From assembly GCF_022012395.1 (NCBI RefSeq), contig NZ_JAKLTQ010000004.1, positions 62,001 through 126,000 of the forward strand: a DNA stretch of 64,000 bases, in the 5' to 3' direction. Positions 35,178-44,481 of the stretch are shown one piece after another. A model generated the notes under the pieces. That model was not told the origin of the DNA and did not search any database. It worked only from the letters and a program-made list of their open reading frames with translations. Source of the stretch: Arthrobacter hankyongi. Lineage in GTDB: Bacteria; Actinomycetota; Actinomycetes; Actinomycetales; Micrococcaceae. The translations under genes and the position numbers were made by a program. Every line of letters starts with the position of its first letter. Within the stretch, counting starts at the first letter, position 1.

Positions 35178-36233
35178 ATGGCAGCAGAACCCGGATCGAC
35201 ACCGCACCGCAAGCGGATTGGCTTCCTGTCCTTCGGGCATTGGCAGGCCGTCCCGGGGTCCAGCGTGCGCACCGCGGCCGATGCCCTGCTGCAGAGTATC
35301 GAGCTAGCGGTGGCGGCCGAGGAGCTGGGTGTTGACGGCGCCTATGTCCGGGTGCACCACTTCGCCCCGCAGCTGGCCTCCCCGTTCCCACTGCTGGCCG
35401 CGATGGCCGCGCGCACCAGCCGGATCGAGCTGGGCACCGGCGTGATCGACATGCGCTACGAAAACCCGCTGTACGCAGCCGAGGAGGCTGCCGCTACGGA
35501 CTTGATCAGCGGCGGGCGGCTGCAGCTGGGGATCAGCCGCGGATCGCCCGAGCCGGCGCTGCACGGCTCCGAGTCTTTCGGCTTCGTCCCGCGCGAGGGG
35601 CAGACGGATGCGGACCTGGCCCGGGAGCACACCCGCCTGTTCCGGGCCGCGATCGCCGGGGCGGGCGTGGCCCGGGCCAATCCGCAGATGACCGGCGCCG
35701 CCGGGGCCCTGGCCATCGAGCCGCAGTCCCCGGGGCTGCCGGAGCGGATCTGGTGGGGGTCGGGCACGCGCCGGACCGCCCGGTGGACGGCCGAGCAGGG
35801 CATGAACCTGATGAGCTCCACGCTGTTGACGGAGGACACCGGCGTGCCCTTCGGGGACCTGCAGGCCGAACAGATCGCCGTCTACCGCGAGGCCTGGCGG
35901 CTGGCCGGCTGGGAACGGACGCCGCGGGTCTCGGTCAGCCGCAGCGTCATTCCGATCACCAGTTCCGAGGACCTGCTGTATTTCGGCAGCCGGGAGGGCG
36001 AGGAGGACCAGGTCGGGTTCCTGGAGGGCGCAGCCGCCCGGTTCGGCCGGACCTACACCGGGGAACCGGATGTCCTCGCCGAGGAACTGGCCAAGGACGC
36101 GGCGGTCCAGGCCGCCGACACCGTCCTGCTCACCGTCCCGAACCAGCTCGGGGTCGACTACAACGCCCGGCTGCTGGAGACGATCGCCCGGGAGGTGGCG
36201 CCCGCGTTCGGCTGGCAGCCGGCACGCGCATGA
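35178..36233 (+). CDS. Luciferase-like (LLM class) flavin-dependent oxidoreductase
   Basis: A 351-residue TIM-barrel flavin monooxygenase-type protein. N-terminal IGFLSFGHWQ, GVDGAYVRVHHFAPQLASPFPLLAAMAARTSRIELGTGVI (given here by its position, residues 50-90), and LQLGISRGSPEPALHG are characteristic. GGAGG precedes the ATG at 35178. It stands alone. Members of this group oxidise diverse small molecules with FMN; the substrate is not predictable. Confidence 0.88.
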   Translation: MAAEPGSTPHRKRIGFLSFGHWQAVPGSSVRTAADALLQSIELAVAAEELGVDGAYVRVHHFAPQLASPFPLLAAMAARTSRIELGTGVIDMRYENPLYAAEEAAATDLISGGRLQLGISRGSPEPALHGSESFGFVPREGQTDADLAREHTRLFRAAIAGAGVARANPQMTGAAGALAIEPQSPGLPERIWWGSGTRRTARWTAEQGMNLMSSTLLTEDTGVPFGDLQAEQIAVYREAWRLAGWERTPRVSVSRSVIPITSSEDLLYFGSREGEEDQVGFLEGAAARFGRTYTGEPDVLAEELAKDAAVQAADTVLLTVPNQLGVDYNARLLETIAREVAPAFGWQPARA

Positions 36234-36297
36234 TCTGCCGTGCACCGCCGGCCCCGGGCAGGCCCGGGGTCGGCGGCGCACCCCGGGTCCTTTGATG

Positions 36298-36314
36298 ATT
36301 TGCATTCAAATGCA
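36298..36314. promoter_or_regulatory. Palindrome upstream of the pirin operon
   Basis: TGCATTCAAATGCA at 36301-36314 is an exact 6-bp inverted repeat with 2 bp between, inside ATTTGCATTCAAATGCATG. TTGACT follows at 36322. The pattern resembles MarR-family operators. Distance to the ATG is about 135 bp. Confidence 0.45.
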
Positions 36315-36449
36315 TGTATTGTTGACTCATCACTAACTGGTGCCGCCGCCATGGAACCATAGCCGGAACGGCTGCAGCATCGTCCGGCGACGAACGGGAC
36401 AATCCGGCATACACTCGGCGAAGGAGCTTCGAATCCCTGTGAGGTGCAC

Positions 36450-37451
36450 ATGAGCAATCTCGAGCCCAACCCGCCCGAACTGACCTGCACGGAAGCCGGC
36501 AGCGTGCTGACCCACACCGCCGTCCAGGTCCTGGAACCGCGCGAGGTGCCGCTTGGCGGGCCCCGGGCGATGACCGTGCGGCGGACCCTGCCGCAGCGGG
36601 AAAGGTCGCTGATCGGCGCCTGGTGCTTCGTGGACCACTACGGGCCGGACGACGTCGCGGCCACCGGCGGCATGCGGGTGGCACCCCATCCGCACACCGG
36701 CCTGCAGACAGTCAGCTGGCTGTTCACCGGGGAAATCGAGCACCGGGACAGTGCCGGCAACCACGCGATGGTCCGCCCGGGAGAGCTGAACCTGATGACC
36801 GCCGGCCGCGGGATCAGCCATTCCGAGGTCTCCACGGCCGCAACCTCCATGCTCCACGGCGCCCAGCTGTGGCTCGCCCTGCCGGACGCGTCGCGGTTTG
36901 CCGATCCGGGCTTCGAACACTACGCTCCGCCGGCCGTTGCCGGGGACGGCTTCGAGCTGCGGGTCTTCCTCGGGTCGCTGGCCGGCAGCACCTCGCCGGT
37001 GCGCACCTTCTCGCCCGTGCTCGGGGCGGAACTATTGATCGACGCCGGCGCTACCGTCCGGCTGGCGCTTGACCCCGGCTTCGAGCACGGCGTGCTTGTG
37101 GACCGCGGCAGTCCCGCGGTCAACGGACGGCAGGTCAGCCGCGGGGACCTGGCCTTCCTGCCTCCGGGCGAGGATGAACTCGTCCTGACCGCCGGCGGCG
37201 GGCCGGTGCGGGTGCTGCTGCTGGGCGGCGAGCCGCTGGGGGAGACGATCGTGATGTGGTGGAACTTCATCGGCCGTTCGCATGAGGAGGTCGTCCAGTA
37301 CCGGGCCAACTGGCAGTCCCAGATCGGGGCCGTACCGGTCGGCCCGGGGGTGCCGGAGGAAGGCAGCCAGTTCGGCACCGTCGTCGGAGACACCCTGGAT
37401 CCGCTGCCGGCCCCGGTGCTGCCGAATGCAAGGCTGCGTCCCCGTGGCTGA
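36450..37451 (+). CDS. Pirin family protein
   Basis: A 333-residue two-cupin protein. The iron-site motif HPHTGLQTVSWLF (about residues 76-88) and the later LNLMTAGRGISHSE are typical for pirins, which bind Fe and act as quercetinase-like enzymes or redox-sensing cofactors. The ATG at 36450 has GAGG upstream. It overlaps the following acetyltransferase gene by eight bases, forming a three-gene operon with an AhpD-like protein, which suggests an oxidative or electrophile-stress role. Confidence 0.9.
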   Translation: MSNLEPNPPELTCTEAGSVLTHTAVQVLEPREVPLGGPRAMTVRRTLPQRERSLIGAWCFVDHYGPDDVAATGGMRVAPHPHTGLQTVSWLFTGEIEHRDSAGNHAMVRPGELNLMTAGRGISHSEVSTAATSMLHGAQLWLALPDASRFADPGFEHYAPPAVAGDGFELRVFLGSLAGSTSPVRTFSPVLGAELLIDAGATVRLALDPGFEHGVLVDRGSPAVNGRQVSRGDLAFLPPGEDELVLTAGGGPVRVLLLGGEPLGETIVMWWNFIGRSHEEVVQYRANWQSQIGAVPVGPGVPEEGSQFGTVVGDTLDPLPAPVLPNARLRPRG

Positions 37452-37761
37452 GCCGGGAACCCGCGCACCCATCGAGGTGGTCCACAACCCGCAGCGGCAC
37501 CGCTACGAACTGCACGACGGCGGCGTCATCGGCTTCACCAAGTACCGGCTCGGCGAGGGCAAGGTCATCTTCATTCATACCGAGGTGGATGACGCCTACT
37601 CGGGCCAGGGCCTGGCCTCGAAGCTGGCCCGCTACGCGCTGGACGATGTGCGGGCCTCCGGCCGCCGGATCGTGCCGCTGTGCCCGTATATCGCGTCCTG
37701 GCTGCGCAAGCATCACGACTTTGACGACATTGTGGACTGGCCGGCGGAGCAGGAAGGGTAG
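37444..37761 (+). CDS. GNAT-family N-acetyltransferase (YjdJ-type, short)
   Basis: A 105-residue member of the short GNAT family. HRYELHDGGVIGFTKYRL, IFIHTEVDDAYSGQGLASKL and VPLCPYIASWLRKH are the diagnostic segments; the last is the conserved CPY. The GTG start overlaps the pirin stop by eight bases. Middle gene of the pirin operon. Confidence 0.9.
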   Translation: MAEPGTRAPIEVVHNPQRHRYELHDGGVIGFTKYRLGEGKVIFIHTEVDDAYSGQGLASKLARYALDDVRASGRRIVPLCPYIASWLRKHHDFDDIVDWPAEQEG

Positions 37762-37765
37762 CGGA

Positions 37766-38266
37766 TTGGAACCATTGCACGGAGGCAAGCTGTACCTGGA
37801 CAAGCAGCATCCGGCGGTCTGGCGCGGCCTGAACGGCCTGGCGCTGAAGGCCAAGGAGGCCGCCGAGGCGGCCGGGATGAACCGGATCATGATCGAGCTG
37901 ATCAACGTCCGGGTTTCCCAGATCAACGGCTGTGCCTACTGCCTGGACATGCACGTGGCGGACGCCCTGGCTGCCGGGGAAACCACGCAGCGGCTGGCGG
38001 TGCTGGCGGCCTGGCGGGACACCGAGGTGTTCACGCCCAAGGAGCGGGCCGCCCTGGCCCTGGCCGAGACGGTCACGGAACTGCCGGCCGCGCACGACCT
38101 GGAGCGCGAGCTGGCCGCGGCCCGCACCCAGCTCAGTGACGACGAGTACTCGGCCGTCAACTGGCTGGCGATCAACATGAACGCCTTCAACCGGGTGTCT
38201 ATCGTCAGCAAGCACCCGGTGCGCCGCCCGAAAACCGCCGGGAGCCAGGCGGCCGCGCAGCAGTAG
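37766..38266 (+). CDS. Carboxymuconolactone decarboxylase family (AhpD-like) protein
   Basis: A 166-residue AhpD-like protein. The redox motif CAYCLDMH (residues about 53-60) holds the CxxC and the histidine of alkylhydroperoxidase-type enzymes. The TTG start, four bases after the previous stop, has GGAAGG upstream; the frame is open upstream inside the acetyltransferase gene but that part is out of family. Last gene of the operon with pirin, consistent with peroxide or electrophile defence. Confidence 0.88.
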   Translation: MEPLHGGKLYLDKQHPAVWRGLNGLALKAKEAAEAAGMNRIMIELINVRVSQINGCAYCLDMHVADALAAGETTQRLAVLAAWRDTEVFTPKERAALALAETVTELPAAHDLERELAAARTQLSDDEYSAVNWLAINMNAFNRVSIVSKHPVRRPKTAGSQAAAQQ

Positions 38267-38270
38267 CGCG

Positions 38271-39788
38271 TCAGCCGGCCGGCTTCATGCTGCCGGTTTC
38301 GACGAACCGCTGGTGCCAGGACAGCGCCTCGCCGAGCAGGTGCGGAGTGTGCTTGCCGTAGCTGTCGCGGCAGGCCCGGTCGAAGTAGTCCTGCAGCATC
38401 GGCTGGAAGTCCGGATGCGCGCAGTTTTCGATGATGATGCGGGCACGCTGCTTCGGCGCCAGCCCGCGCAGGTCGGCCAGGCCCTGCTCCGTCACCACGA
38501 TCATCGTGTCGTGCTCGGTGTGGTCCACGTGGCTGGCCATCGGCACGATGCTGGAGACAGTGCCGCCCTTGGCCGTGCTCGGGGACATGAACACGGACAG
38601 GTAGCTGTTGCGCGCGAAGTCGCCGGAGCCGCCGATGCCGTTCATGATCCGGGTGCCGGCAACGTGGGTGGAATTGATGTTCCCGTAGATGTCGGCCTCG
38701 ATCATGCCGTTCAGGGCGATGCAGCCCAGCCGCCGGACCAGCTCCGGGTGGTTGGAAATCTCCTGCGGGCGCAGGATGATGCGCTCGCGGTAGTAGTCCA
38801 CGTTGGCGTTGAATTCGTCCACCCCGGCCCGGCTGAGCGAGAACGAGGTCGCGGAGGCCATCTTCAGCACCCCGTCCTTGAGCAGCTTGAGCATGCCGTC
38901 CTGGATGACCTCGGTGAACGCCGTCAGGCCCCGGTAGCCGCCGGCGGCCAGGCCTTCGAGCACGGCGTTGGGGATGTTGCCGACCCCGGACTGCAGCGGC
39001 AGCAGGGTCTCGGCCAGCCGGCCGCGCTTGATTTCATGCTCGAGGAACTCCAGCAAGTGCCCGGCAATCTGCCGCGAGGCCTCGTCCGGCGGATTGAACG
39101 GGGAATTGCGGTCCGGCCCGTTGGTTTCCACAATGGCGATGACCTTGTCCGGATCCACCCGCAGGTAGGGCTCGCCGATCCGGTCCTCGGGGCTGGTCAT
39201 CGGGATCGGTTTCCGATTCGGGGGCAGGGCCGTGCCGTAGTAGATATCGTGCATACCTTCGAGTTCCGCCGGCTGGAACCGGTTGACCTCGAGGATGACC
39301 TTGCCGGCCTGCTCCAGCCAGGTCTTGTTGTTGCCTACCGACGAGGACGGGATCAGCCGGCCGTCCTCGAGCACCCCGGCCACCTCGATGACGGCGAGGT
39401 CGATGTCGCCGAAGAACCCGTACCAGGTGTACTGGCCGACATGGCTCAGGTGGATGTCGATGTAGTCCAGTTCGCCGGCGTTGATCCGCGCGCGCATCGT
39501 CGGGTCGGACTGGTACGGCAGGCGCAGCTCCAGGCCGTCCACCTTGGCCAGCGCGCCGTCGAGCTCGGGGGCGGTGGAAGCGCCGGTGAGGACCTTGATC
39601 CGGAACGGATGCCCGGCGTCGTGCTCTGCCTCCATCCGGGCGGCCAGCGCCTGTGGGACGGCCTTCGGATAGCCGGCGCCGGTGAAACCGCTCATGGCCA
39701 CGGTCATGCCCGGATTAATCAGTGCGGCTGCCTGCTCGGCGGTCACTACGCGCTCCAGCATGCGGGCGTCTCGGATGCGGTCGTGCAT
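38271..39788 (-). CDS. Succinyl-CoA:acetate CoA-transferase / acetyl-CoA hydrolase family
   Basis: A 505-residue class I CoA-transferase. Landmarks: GMTVAMSGFTGAGYPKAVP near residue 27, QSGVGNIPNAVLEGL near 269, MIEADIYGNINSTHVAGT with the candidate catalytic glutamate near 360, and MNGIGGSGDFARNSYLSVFM near 382. Length and motifs fit the succinate/acetate CoA-transferases that recycle acetate to acetyl-CoA. The gene stands alone and converges with the AhpD-like gene, with only four bases between the stops. Confidence 0.9.
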   Translation of the reverse strand: MHDRIRDARMLERVVTAEQAAALINPGMTVAMSGFTGAGYPKAVPQALAARMEAEHDAGHPFRIKVLTGASTAPELDGALAKVDGLELRLPYQSDPTMRARINAGELDYIDIHLSHVGQYTWYGFFGDIDLAVIEVAGVLEDGRLIPSSSVGNNKTWLEQAGKVILEVNRFQPAELEGMHDIYYGTALPPNRKPIPMTSPEDRIGEPYLRVDPDKVIAIVETNGPDRNSPFNPPDEASRQIAGHLLEFLEHEIKRGRLAETLLPLQSGVGNIPNAVLEGLAAGGYRGLTAFTEVIQDGMLKLLKDGVLKMASATSFSLSRAGVDEFNANVDYYRERIILRPQEISNHPELVRRLGCIALNGMIEADIYGNINSTHVAGTRIMNGIGGSGDFARNSYLSVFMSPSTAKGGTVSSIVPMASHVDHTEHDTMIVVTEQGLADLRGLAPKQRARIIIENCAHPDFQPMLQDYFDRACRDSYGKHTPHLLGEALSWHQRFVETGSMKPAG

Positions 39789-39830
39789 GATGCTCCTTCG
39801 TCCAGTCTTCCGGAACCACCTTAGGCCTTC

Positions 39831-40760
39831 TCAGGCCTGCACAGCCGTGCCCGCGTTTCCGGCCGGCGGGCGCAGCGCCTGGGCGGCGGTGCCCCGCACG
39901 ACGGCGGTGAGCCCGTCCAGCAGCGCGGAGCCGATCTTCCAGCGCTGCCAGAACAGCGGTACGTCGACGGGCGATTCCGGCGCCAGTTCGCGCAGCGTGC
40001 CCTGCTCCAGGTCCGCCAGGCACTGCTGTTCCGGCAGCAGCGCCCAGCCCAGGCCGAGCCGGACGGCGCCGGCGAATTCGGCGGACGCCGGGACGTAGTG
40101 CCGGGGCGCCTCCAGGACGCGTCCGGTCAGGCGCCGGAAGAAGCGGCTCTGCAACTCGTCCTTGCGGTCGAAATCGACCACCGGCGCGCGGCCAAGCCAG
40201 CCCAGCCGGGCCGTGCCGGCGTCCCGGGGCTGGTGCTGCGCCAGGAATTCCGGGCTGGCCACGGCACGGTACCGCAGCGAGCCGAGCGCCTCGACCGTGC
40301 AGCCCTGGATCTTGGCCGGTGCGGCCGTCACCGCGGCCATCACCCGGCCGGCCCGCAGCAGGTCGGCCGAGTGCTGCTCGTCCTCGCGGTGGAGCTCGAA
40401 GCTGGCCCCGGCGTCGCGGGGCAGCCTGGCCAGCACCGGCAGGAACCAGGTGGCCAGCGAGTCCGCGTTCACCGCCAGCGGCAGCGTCACCGCCGCCCCG
40501 CCGCCGGCCAGCTCCCGGGCGGTGTCGGCCTGCAGTTGGCGCACCTGCCGGGCCAGCCGCATCACCGGCTCCCCGGCGGCGGTGGCAACTACCGGCACGC
40601 TCCGCTGCAGCAGGACCCGCCCCGCCGCCTGCTCCATCGCCTTGATCCGCTGGGATACCGCGGAGGCCGTGACCTGCAGCTGCCGCGCCGCGGCCTCGAA
40701 GGTGCCGTATTCGACGACAGCCGCAAAGGTGGCCAGATGCTCAAACTGGAAGTCCTTCAT
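39831..40760 (-). CDS. lysG: LysR-family regulator of lysine/arginine export (LysG/ArgP)
   Basis: A 309-residue LysR regulator. The DNA-binding part is FQFEHLATFAAVVEYGTFEAA followed by RQLQVTASAVSQRIKAMEQ. The effector domain has the LysG/ArgP features NADSLATWFLPVLARLP and DFDRKDELQSRFF. It is divergent from a lysE homologue with a 70-bp gap, as in Corynebacterium glutamicum, where LysG activates lysE when basic amino acids accumulate. Confidence 0.93.
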   Translation of the reverse strand: MKDFQFEHLATFAAVVEYGTFEAAARQLQVTASAVSQRIKAMEQAAGRVLLQRSVPVVATAAGEPVMRLARQVRQLQADTARELAGGGAAVTLPLAVNADSLATWFLPVLARLPRDAGASFELHREDEQHSADLLRAGRVMAAVTAAPAKIQGCTVEALGSLRYRAVASPEFLAQHQPRDAGTARLGWLGRAPVVDFDRKDELQSRFFRRLTGRVLEAPRHYVPASAEFAGAVRLGLGWALLPEQQCLADLEQGTLRELAPESPVDVPLFWQRWKIGSALLDGLTAVVRGTAAQALRPPAGNAGTAVQA

Positions 40761-40830
40761 TAGAAGATCTTAGGCATCATGAATTTCTTTAGCTGGGCTC
40801 ACGACGTTCGGGCGGGTAGCGTCGAGGAAC

Positions 40831-41448
40831 GTGAATGCAGCAGTTTTTGGGCCCGTGGCCCTGGGCCTTGGCACCGGCCTGGCCCTGATCGTGGCCATCG
40901 GCGCCCAGAACGCCTTCGTCCTGCGCCAGGGCATCCGCGGCGGCTACGTCGGGCTGGTCGTGGCCATCTGCGCACTGTCCGACGCAGTGCTGATCGCCGC
41001 CGGCATCCTGGGCATCGGCACGCTGATCCAGGCGGCGCCCGCGGTGGTGGACGTGGTCCGCTACGCCGGCGCGGCCTTCCTGGTCTGCTACGCGGTGATG
41101 GCAGCGCGGCGGGCCCTGCGTCCTGGGGCGCTGGTTGCCGTTGACCAGGACGGGGGATCCGGCGCCGGAGCCGTGGCCGCCACGGTGCTGGCGCTGACCT
41201 GGCTCAATCCGCACGTGTACCTGGACACCGTGCTGCTGCTGGGCACGGTGGCGAACAACCAGGGCCCGGGGCGCTGGTGGTTCGGTGCCGGCGCCATGCT
41301 CGGCAGCCTGCTCTGGTTCAGCGCGCTCGGCTTCGGGGCGCGGCTGCTGCGGCCGGTCTTTGCCCGGCCCGGTGCCTGGCGGATCCTGGACGGGCTGATC
41401 GCCGTCGTGATGCTCGCCCTCGGCATCCGCCTGGCCGCCGGATCCTAG
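40831..41448 (+). CDS. lysE: LysE/ArgO-family basic amino acid exporter
   Basis: A 205-residue exporter with five or six helices. GLALIVAIGAQNAFVLRQGI at residues about 12-31 is the signature of LysE/ArgO; LTWLNPHVYLDTVLLLG near residue 124 is the second conserved block. The GTG start has GAGGAA upstream. Divergent lysG completes the regulated pair; it protects against lysine or arginine excess. Confidence 0.93.
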   Translation: MNAAVFGPVALGLGTGLALIVAIGAQNAFVLRQGIRGGYVGLVVAICALSDAVLIAAGILGIGTLIQAAPAVVDVVRYAGAAFLVCYAVMAARRALRPGALVAVDQDGGSGAGAVAATVLALTWLNPHVYLDTVLLLGTVANNQGPGRWWFGAGAMLGSLLWFSALGFGARLLRPVFARPGAWRILDGLIAVVMLALGIRLAAGS

Positions 41449-41465
41449 CCCGGCAAGCGCCGTTT

Positions 41466-41987
41466 TCAGTCCTCCGGTGCGTGCTCCGGCAGGCCCTGCA
41501 GCAGGCGCGCGGTCCGGCGCGCATCCCGGTAGGCCATGGCGACGGAGGCAATGGCCAGGCCGACGCTGATGATCCCGAGCGGGTTGCACAAGGCGGTGGA
41601 GACCCCCAGCGCAGGTTCGCCGAGCAGCCGGGACATCACCGAGCCGCCGCGGTCGCCGAAATCCGGGACGGTGAAGCCGAACCCGAGCGCGGCCAGCCAG
41701 GCGCAGGCCAGCACTGCGGAGGTGCCTGCGGAGGCGGCGAACGGCCGGTAGTGCGCCGCCGTCGCCGTGGTCCGGACGCCGGCCAGCAGCAGGAGGAGGA
41801 ACAGCACCGGGCCCAGCGTGAAGGCCAGCAGCGTGGTCAGTTGGCCGCCGACGCCGAACAGCACCCGGCCGCCGGCTGCCCACAGCGGGACGAGCAGGGC
41901 CATCGGAATGCTCAGGGCCGCGGCGAGGGTGCGGAACGCGTTGGCCGGACGGTCGATACGGCGGCTGCGGGCGGCGGTGGAACTCAC
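41466..41987 (-). CDS. Hypothetical membrane protein
   Basis: A 173-residue protein with five hydrophobic segments (LAAALSIPMALLVPLWAAGG, TLLAFTLGPVLFLLLLLAGV, AVLACAWLAALGFGF, ALCNPLGIISVGLAIASVAMAY). GTG at 41987 is chosen because residues upstream overlap the next gene's region and are not protein-like. It ends convergently with lysE, 17 bp apart. No family recognised. Confidence 0.6.
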   Translation of the reverse strand: MSSTAARSRRIDRPANAFRTLAAALSIPMALLVPLWAAGGRVLFGVGGQLTTLLAFTLGPVLFLLLLLAGVRTTATAAHYRPFAASAGTSAVLACAWLAALGFGFTVPDFGDRGGSVMSRLLGEPALGVSTALCNPLGIISVGLAIASVAMAYRDARRTARLLQGLPEHAPED

Positions 41988-42024
41988 CCTGCCACTATAT
42001 GGCGGGCCGAAGGCGGCGCAGCGC

Positions 42025-43689
42025 TCAGCCGCGGGAGGTGCCGTCGTCCAGGGCCTGCCGGCTGCGGCGCACGTGGCTGCGGGCGTGCTCCACGGCGGGC
42101 GGCAGTTCGGCAAAGAGATGGTTCTGGTGCCGCAGCGAGTCCAGCACGCCGACCCGGCGGGCCAGCGCCAGGTGCCGCTCCTGGATGCCCTTGATCAGCA
42201 CCGTGATGCCGCGGCGCTCCAGCGCGGTGACCAGTTCGGCAATGACCCGGGCTCCGGTGGCGTCCAGGATCTGCAGCTGCGACATGCGCAGGATCACGAC
42301 GCTGACGTTGCGGATGCCGCCTACCCGCTCGAGCAGCCGCTCGGCGGCGCCGAAGAACAGCGCGCCGTCCAGCCGGAACAGCGCGATCCGTTCATCCCCG
42401 TCCCGGGCGGGCCCGGGCAGTTCCTCGCGGTGCACGCCGCTGGAAGTCACCAGCGAACGCAGGGCGAAGAAGGCGGCGACCACGATGCCGATCTCCACGG
42501 CCTGGATCAGGTCGAAGGCGACGGTAATGACCGCGGTGACGAAGAAGACGACGGTGTCCGCCCGGGTCGAACCGATGACGCTGCGCAGCGTGGCCGGGGA
42601 GACCATCCGGGCGGCGGTGACCATCAGCACCCCGGACAGTGCGGCCAGCGGGATCTGTGCGACCAGGTCCGCGCCCAGATAGACGACGGCGATCAGCACC
42701 AGGGCGTGGACGATGGCGGCCAGCCGCGACTGGGCGCCGGAGCGGATATTGACTGCGGTGCGCGCAATCGCACCGGTGGCGGGCATGCCGCCGAAGAAAC
42801 CGGCGGCCACCGAGGCCAGGCCCTGGCCCGCCAGCTCCCGGTCCGCGTCGTATGGGCCCGTGTCGGAGATGGACGCGGCCACGCGCGCCGAGAGCAGGGA
42901 CTCGATCGCTGCCAGCGCGGCGATGGTCAGGGCAGGACCCAGGAGCGCGCCCAGCACGGCCGGATCGGCCGGCGGCAGGGCCGGGACGGGCAGGGCATGG
43001 GGCAGCTGCCCGATCCTGGTGACCGGCAGGCCGGCCAGCTGGGCGAGGACCGTCACCACGACGATCCCGATGATCGAGCCCGGCAGCTGCGGGTGGATTT
43101 TGGGTGCCAGCACCATGATTGCGGCGACGATCAGCACCAGGACCATCGGCCAGAACAGCGTGGACCAACTCGTGGTGCCCAGGGCCTGGACGGCGGCTAC
43201 CGCGGCGTTGGTGCTGTGGCCGGGATGGACGCCGAAGGCCGCCGGGACCTGCTGCAGGAAGATGATGGCGGCGATCCCCAGGGTGAAGCCTTCGATCACC
43301 GGCCACGGAATGTAGGTCACCGCCCGGCCAAGCTTCAGCACGCCCGCAGCCAGCACGATGATGCCGGCCAGGATGGTGACCACCGGCAGCACGGCCAGTC
43401 CGTGGGTGGCAAGGACCGGAGCCAGCACCACCACCATGGCTCCTGTCGGACCGGAAACCTGCACGTTGGAACCGCCGAAAACGGCGGCCACGAGCCCGGC
43501 GACGATGGCGGTGACCAGCCCGGCCGCGGCACCGGCGCCGGAGCTGACCCCAAAGGCCAGCGCCAGCGGCAGGGCGACGATGCCCACCGTGATGCCCGCG
43601 GCCAGATCGGACTTCCAGCTGCGCCCCAGCATGGCGTAGTCCGCCTTGCCGGGCAGCAGGGCGCGGAGGGATGCGGTTGCCTTGCTCAT
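42025..43689 (-). CDS. SulP-family inorganic anion transporter with C-terminal STAS domain
   Basis: A 554-residue transporter. The N-terminal SulP motif GITVGIVALPLALAFGVSSG, the FGGSNVQVSGPTGAMVVVLAP segment and ESLLSARVAASISD are typical of the membrane domain (about 11-14 helices). Residues 430-540 form a STAS domain (VVILRMSQLQILDATGARVI). Its start overlaps the stop of an ArsR-type regulator by four bases. Substrates of the family are sulfate, bicarbonate or dicarboxylates; not decided here. Confidence 0.9.
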   Translation of the reverse strand: MSKATASLRALLPGKADYAMLGRSWKSDLAAGITVGIVALPLALAFGVSSGAGAAAGLVTAIVAGLVAAVFGGSNVQVSGPTGAMVVVLAPVLATHGLAVLPVVTILAGIIVLAAGVLKLGRAVTYIPWPVIEGFTLGIAAIIFLQQVPAAFGVHPGHSTNAAVAAVQALGTTSWSTLFWPMVLVLIVAAIMVLAPKIHPQLPGSIIGIVVVTVLAQLAGLPVTRIGQLPHALPVPALPPADPAVLGALLGPALTIAALAAIESLLSARVAASISDTGPYDADRELAGQGLASVAAGFFGGMPATGAIARTAVNIRSGAQSRLAAIVHALVLIAVVYLGADLVAQIPLAALSGVLMVTAARMVSPATLRSVIGSTRADTVVFFVTAVITVAFDLIQAVEIGIVVAAFFALRSLVTSSGVHREELPGPARDGDERIALFRLDGALFFGAAERLLERVGGIRNVSVVILRMSQLQILDATGARVIAELVTALERRGITVLIKGIQERHLALARRVGVLDSLRHQNHLFAELPPAVEHARSHVRRSRQALDDGTSRG

Positions 43690-44081
43690 TGCCGGCCTTC
43701 TTCCACCAGCCGCTCGTCCTGCCCGGAAATACCGGGAAGGCCGGCCGAGAGCTCCAGGTTCTTCCGCGTGGTGTCCAGCACCTCATGCAGCAGGCTGCGT
43801 GCCACGGCCAGCAGTTCCGCCACCTGCGTATGCGCGAGCCGGTAGAAGACCTGGCTGCCCCGGCGCTCGGAGTCCACTAGATGGTGCCGCCGCAGCACGG
43901 ACAAGTGCTGCGACAAGTTGGATGCCTCCTGTCCGGTGGCGGCGATCAGCTCTGCCACCGGGACCGAGGGGGAAGCGGCCAACAGTTCGAGGATCCGGAT
44001 GCGGACCGGGTGCGCGAGCCCTTTGAAGAGGTTGGCTTTGACCTCGTACAGCGGAACATGGAAATCGGCGAGGGGATCCAT
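43686..44081 (-). CDS. ArsR-family regulator cotranscribed with SulP
   Basis: A 131-residue winged-helix protein: FKGLAHPVRIRILELLAASP, recognition helix GQEASNLSQHLSVLRRHHLV, wing SERRGSQVFYRL. The ELCVCD-type metal motif of ArsR/SmtB is absent, and there is no cysteine, so it is not a thiolate metal sensor of that type. Four-base overlap with the SulP gene suggests that it controls the transporter. Similar ArsR-SulP pairs are plausible sulfur, bicarbonate or redox responses, but the signal is unknown. Confidence 0.9.
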   Translation of the reverse strand: MDPLADFHVPLYEVKANLFKGLAHPVRIRILELLAASPSVPVAELIAATGQEASNLSQHLSVLRRHHLVDSERRGSQVFYRLAHTQVAELLAVARSLLHEVLDTTRKNLELSAGLPGISGQDERLVEEGRQ

Positions 44082-44218
44082 TGAATGCCTTCAGTAGTTA
44101 ATGGATTTAGATTTTCATCATATAGCCATATCGCAAGACTGTCAGCGCCCGCGCGACGGGCCTGCGGCAGGCCGACGCAGCTGGGATTTCCCTGGCTCTG
44201 ACGCGCCAATTCCTCATC

Positions 44219-44234
44219 TGTGACAGACATCACA
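44219..44234. promoter_or_regulatory. CRP/GlxR-type binding site
   Basis: TGTGACAGACATCACA fits TGTGA-N6-TCACA exactly. It lies between the leftward arsR gene and the rightward Rpf-like gene. In actinobacteria, CRP-family regulators control rpf genes (rpfA of Mycobacterium tuberculosis, rpf2 of Corynebacterium glutamicum). Confidence 0.65.
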
Positions 44235-44481
44235 CCCATGAGTCGGCCGGCGGTCTGGATTCCATCGGCCCCGGGGGTTGGTAAGTGCGTGGTGGCTAGT
44301 GCAAACAATCGGGCAATGCGGACAGGGTGAGGTGGATCTCCCGGATTTCTACATTCAGCCGAATTGTACGTTTTGGCGTGAGAAGGGTCACAAAAGGGTT
44401 GCGATATGGGCTGGAATCGCCACAATCCGCCCGGCAGGAAGCCTGCTTCCCAATCGGAGGGCGCCAATAAGTCTCGATTTG

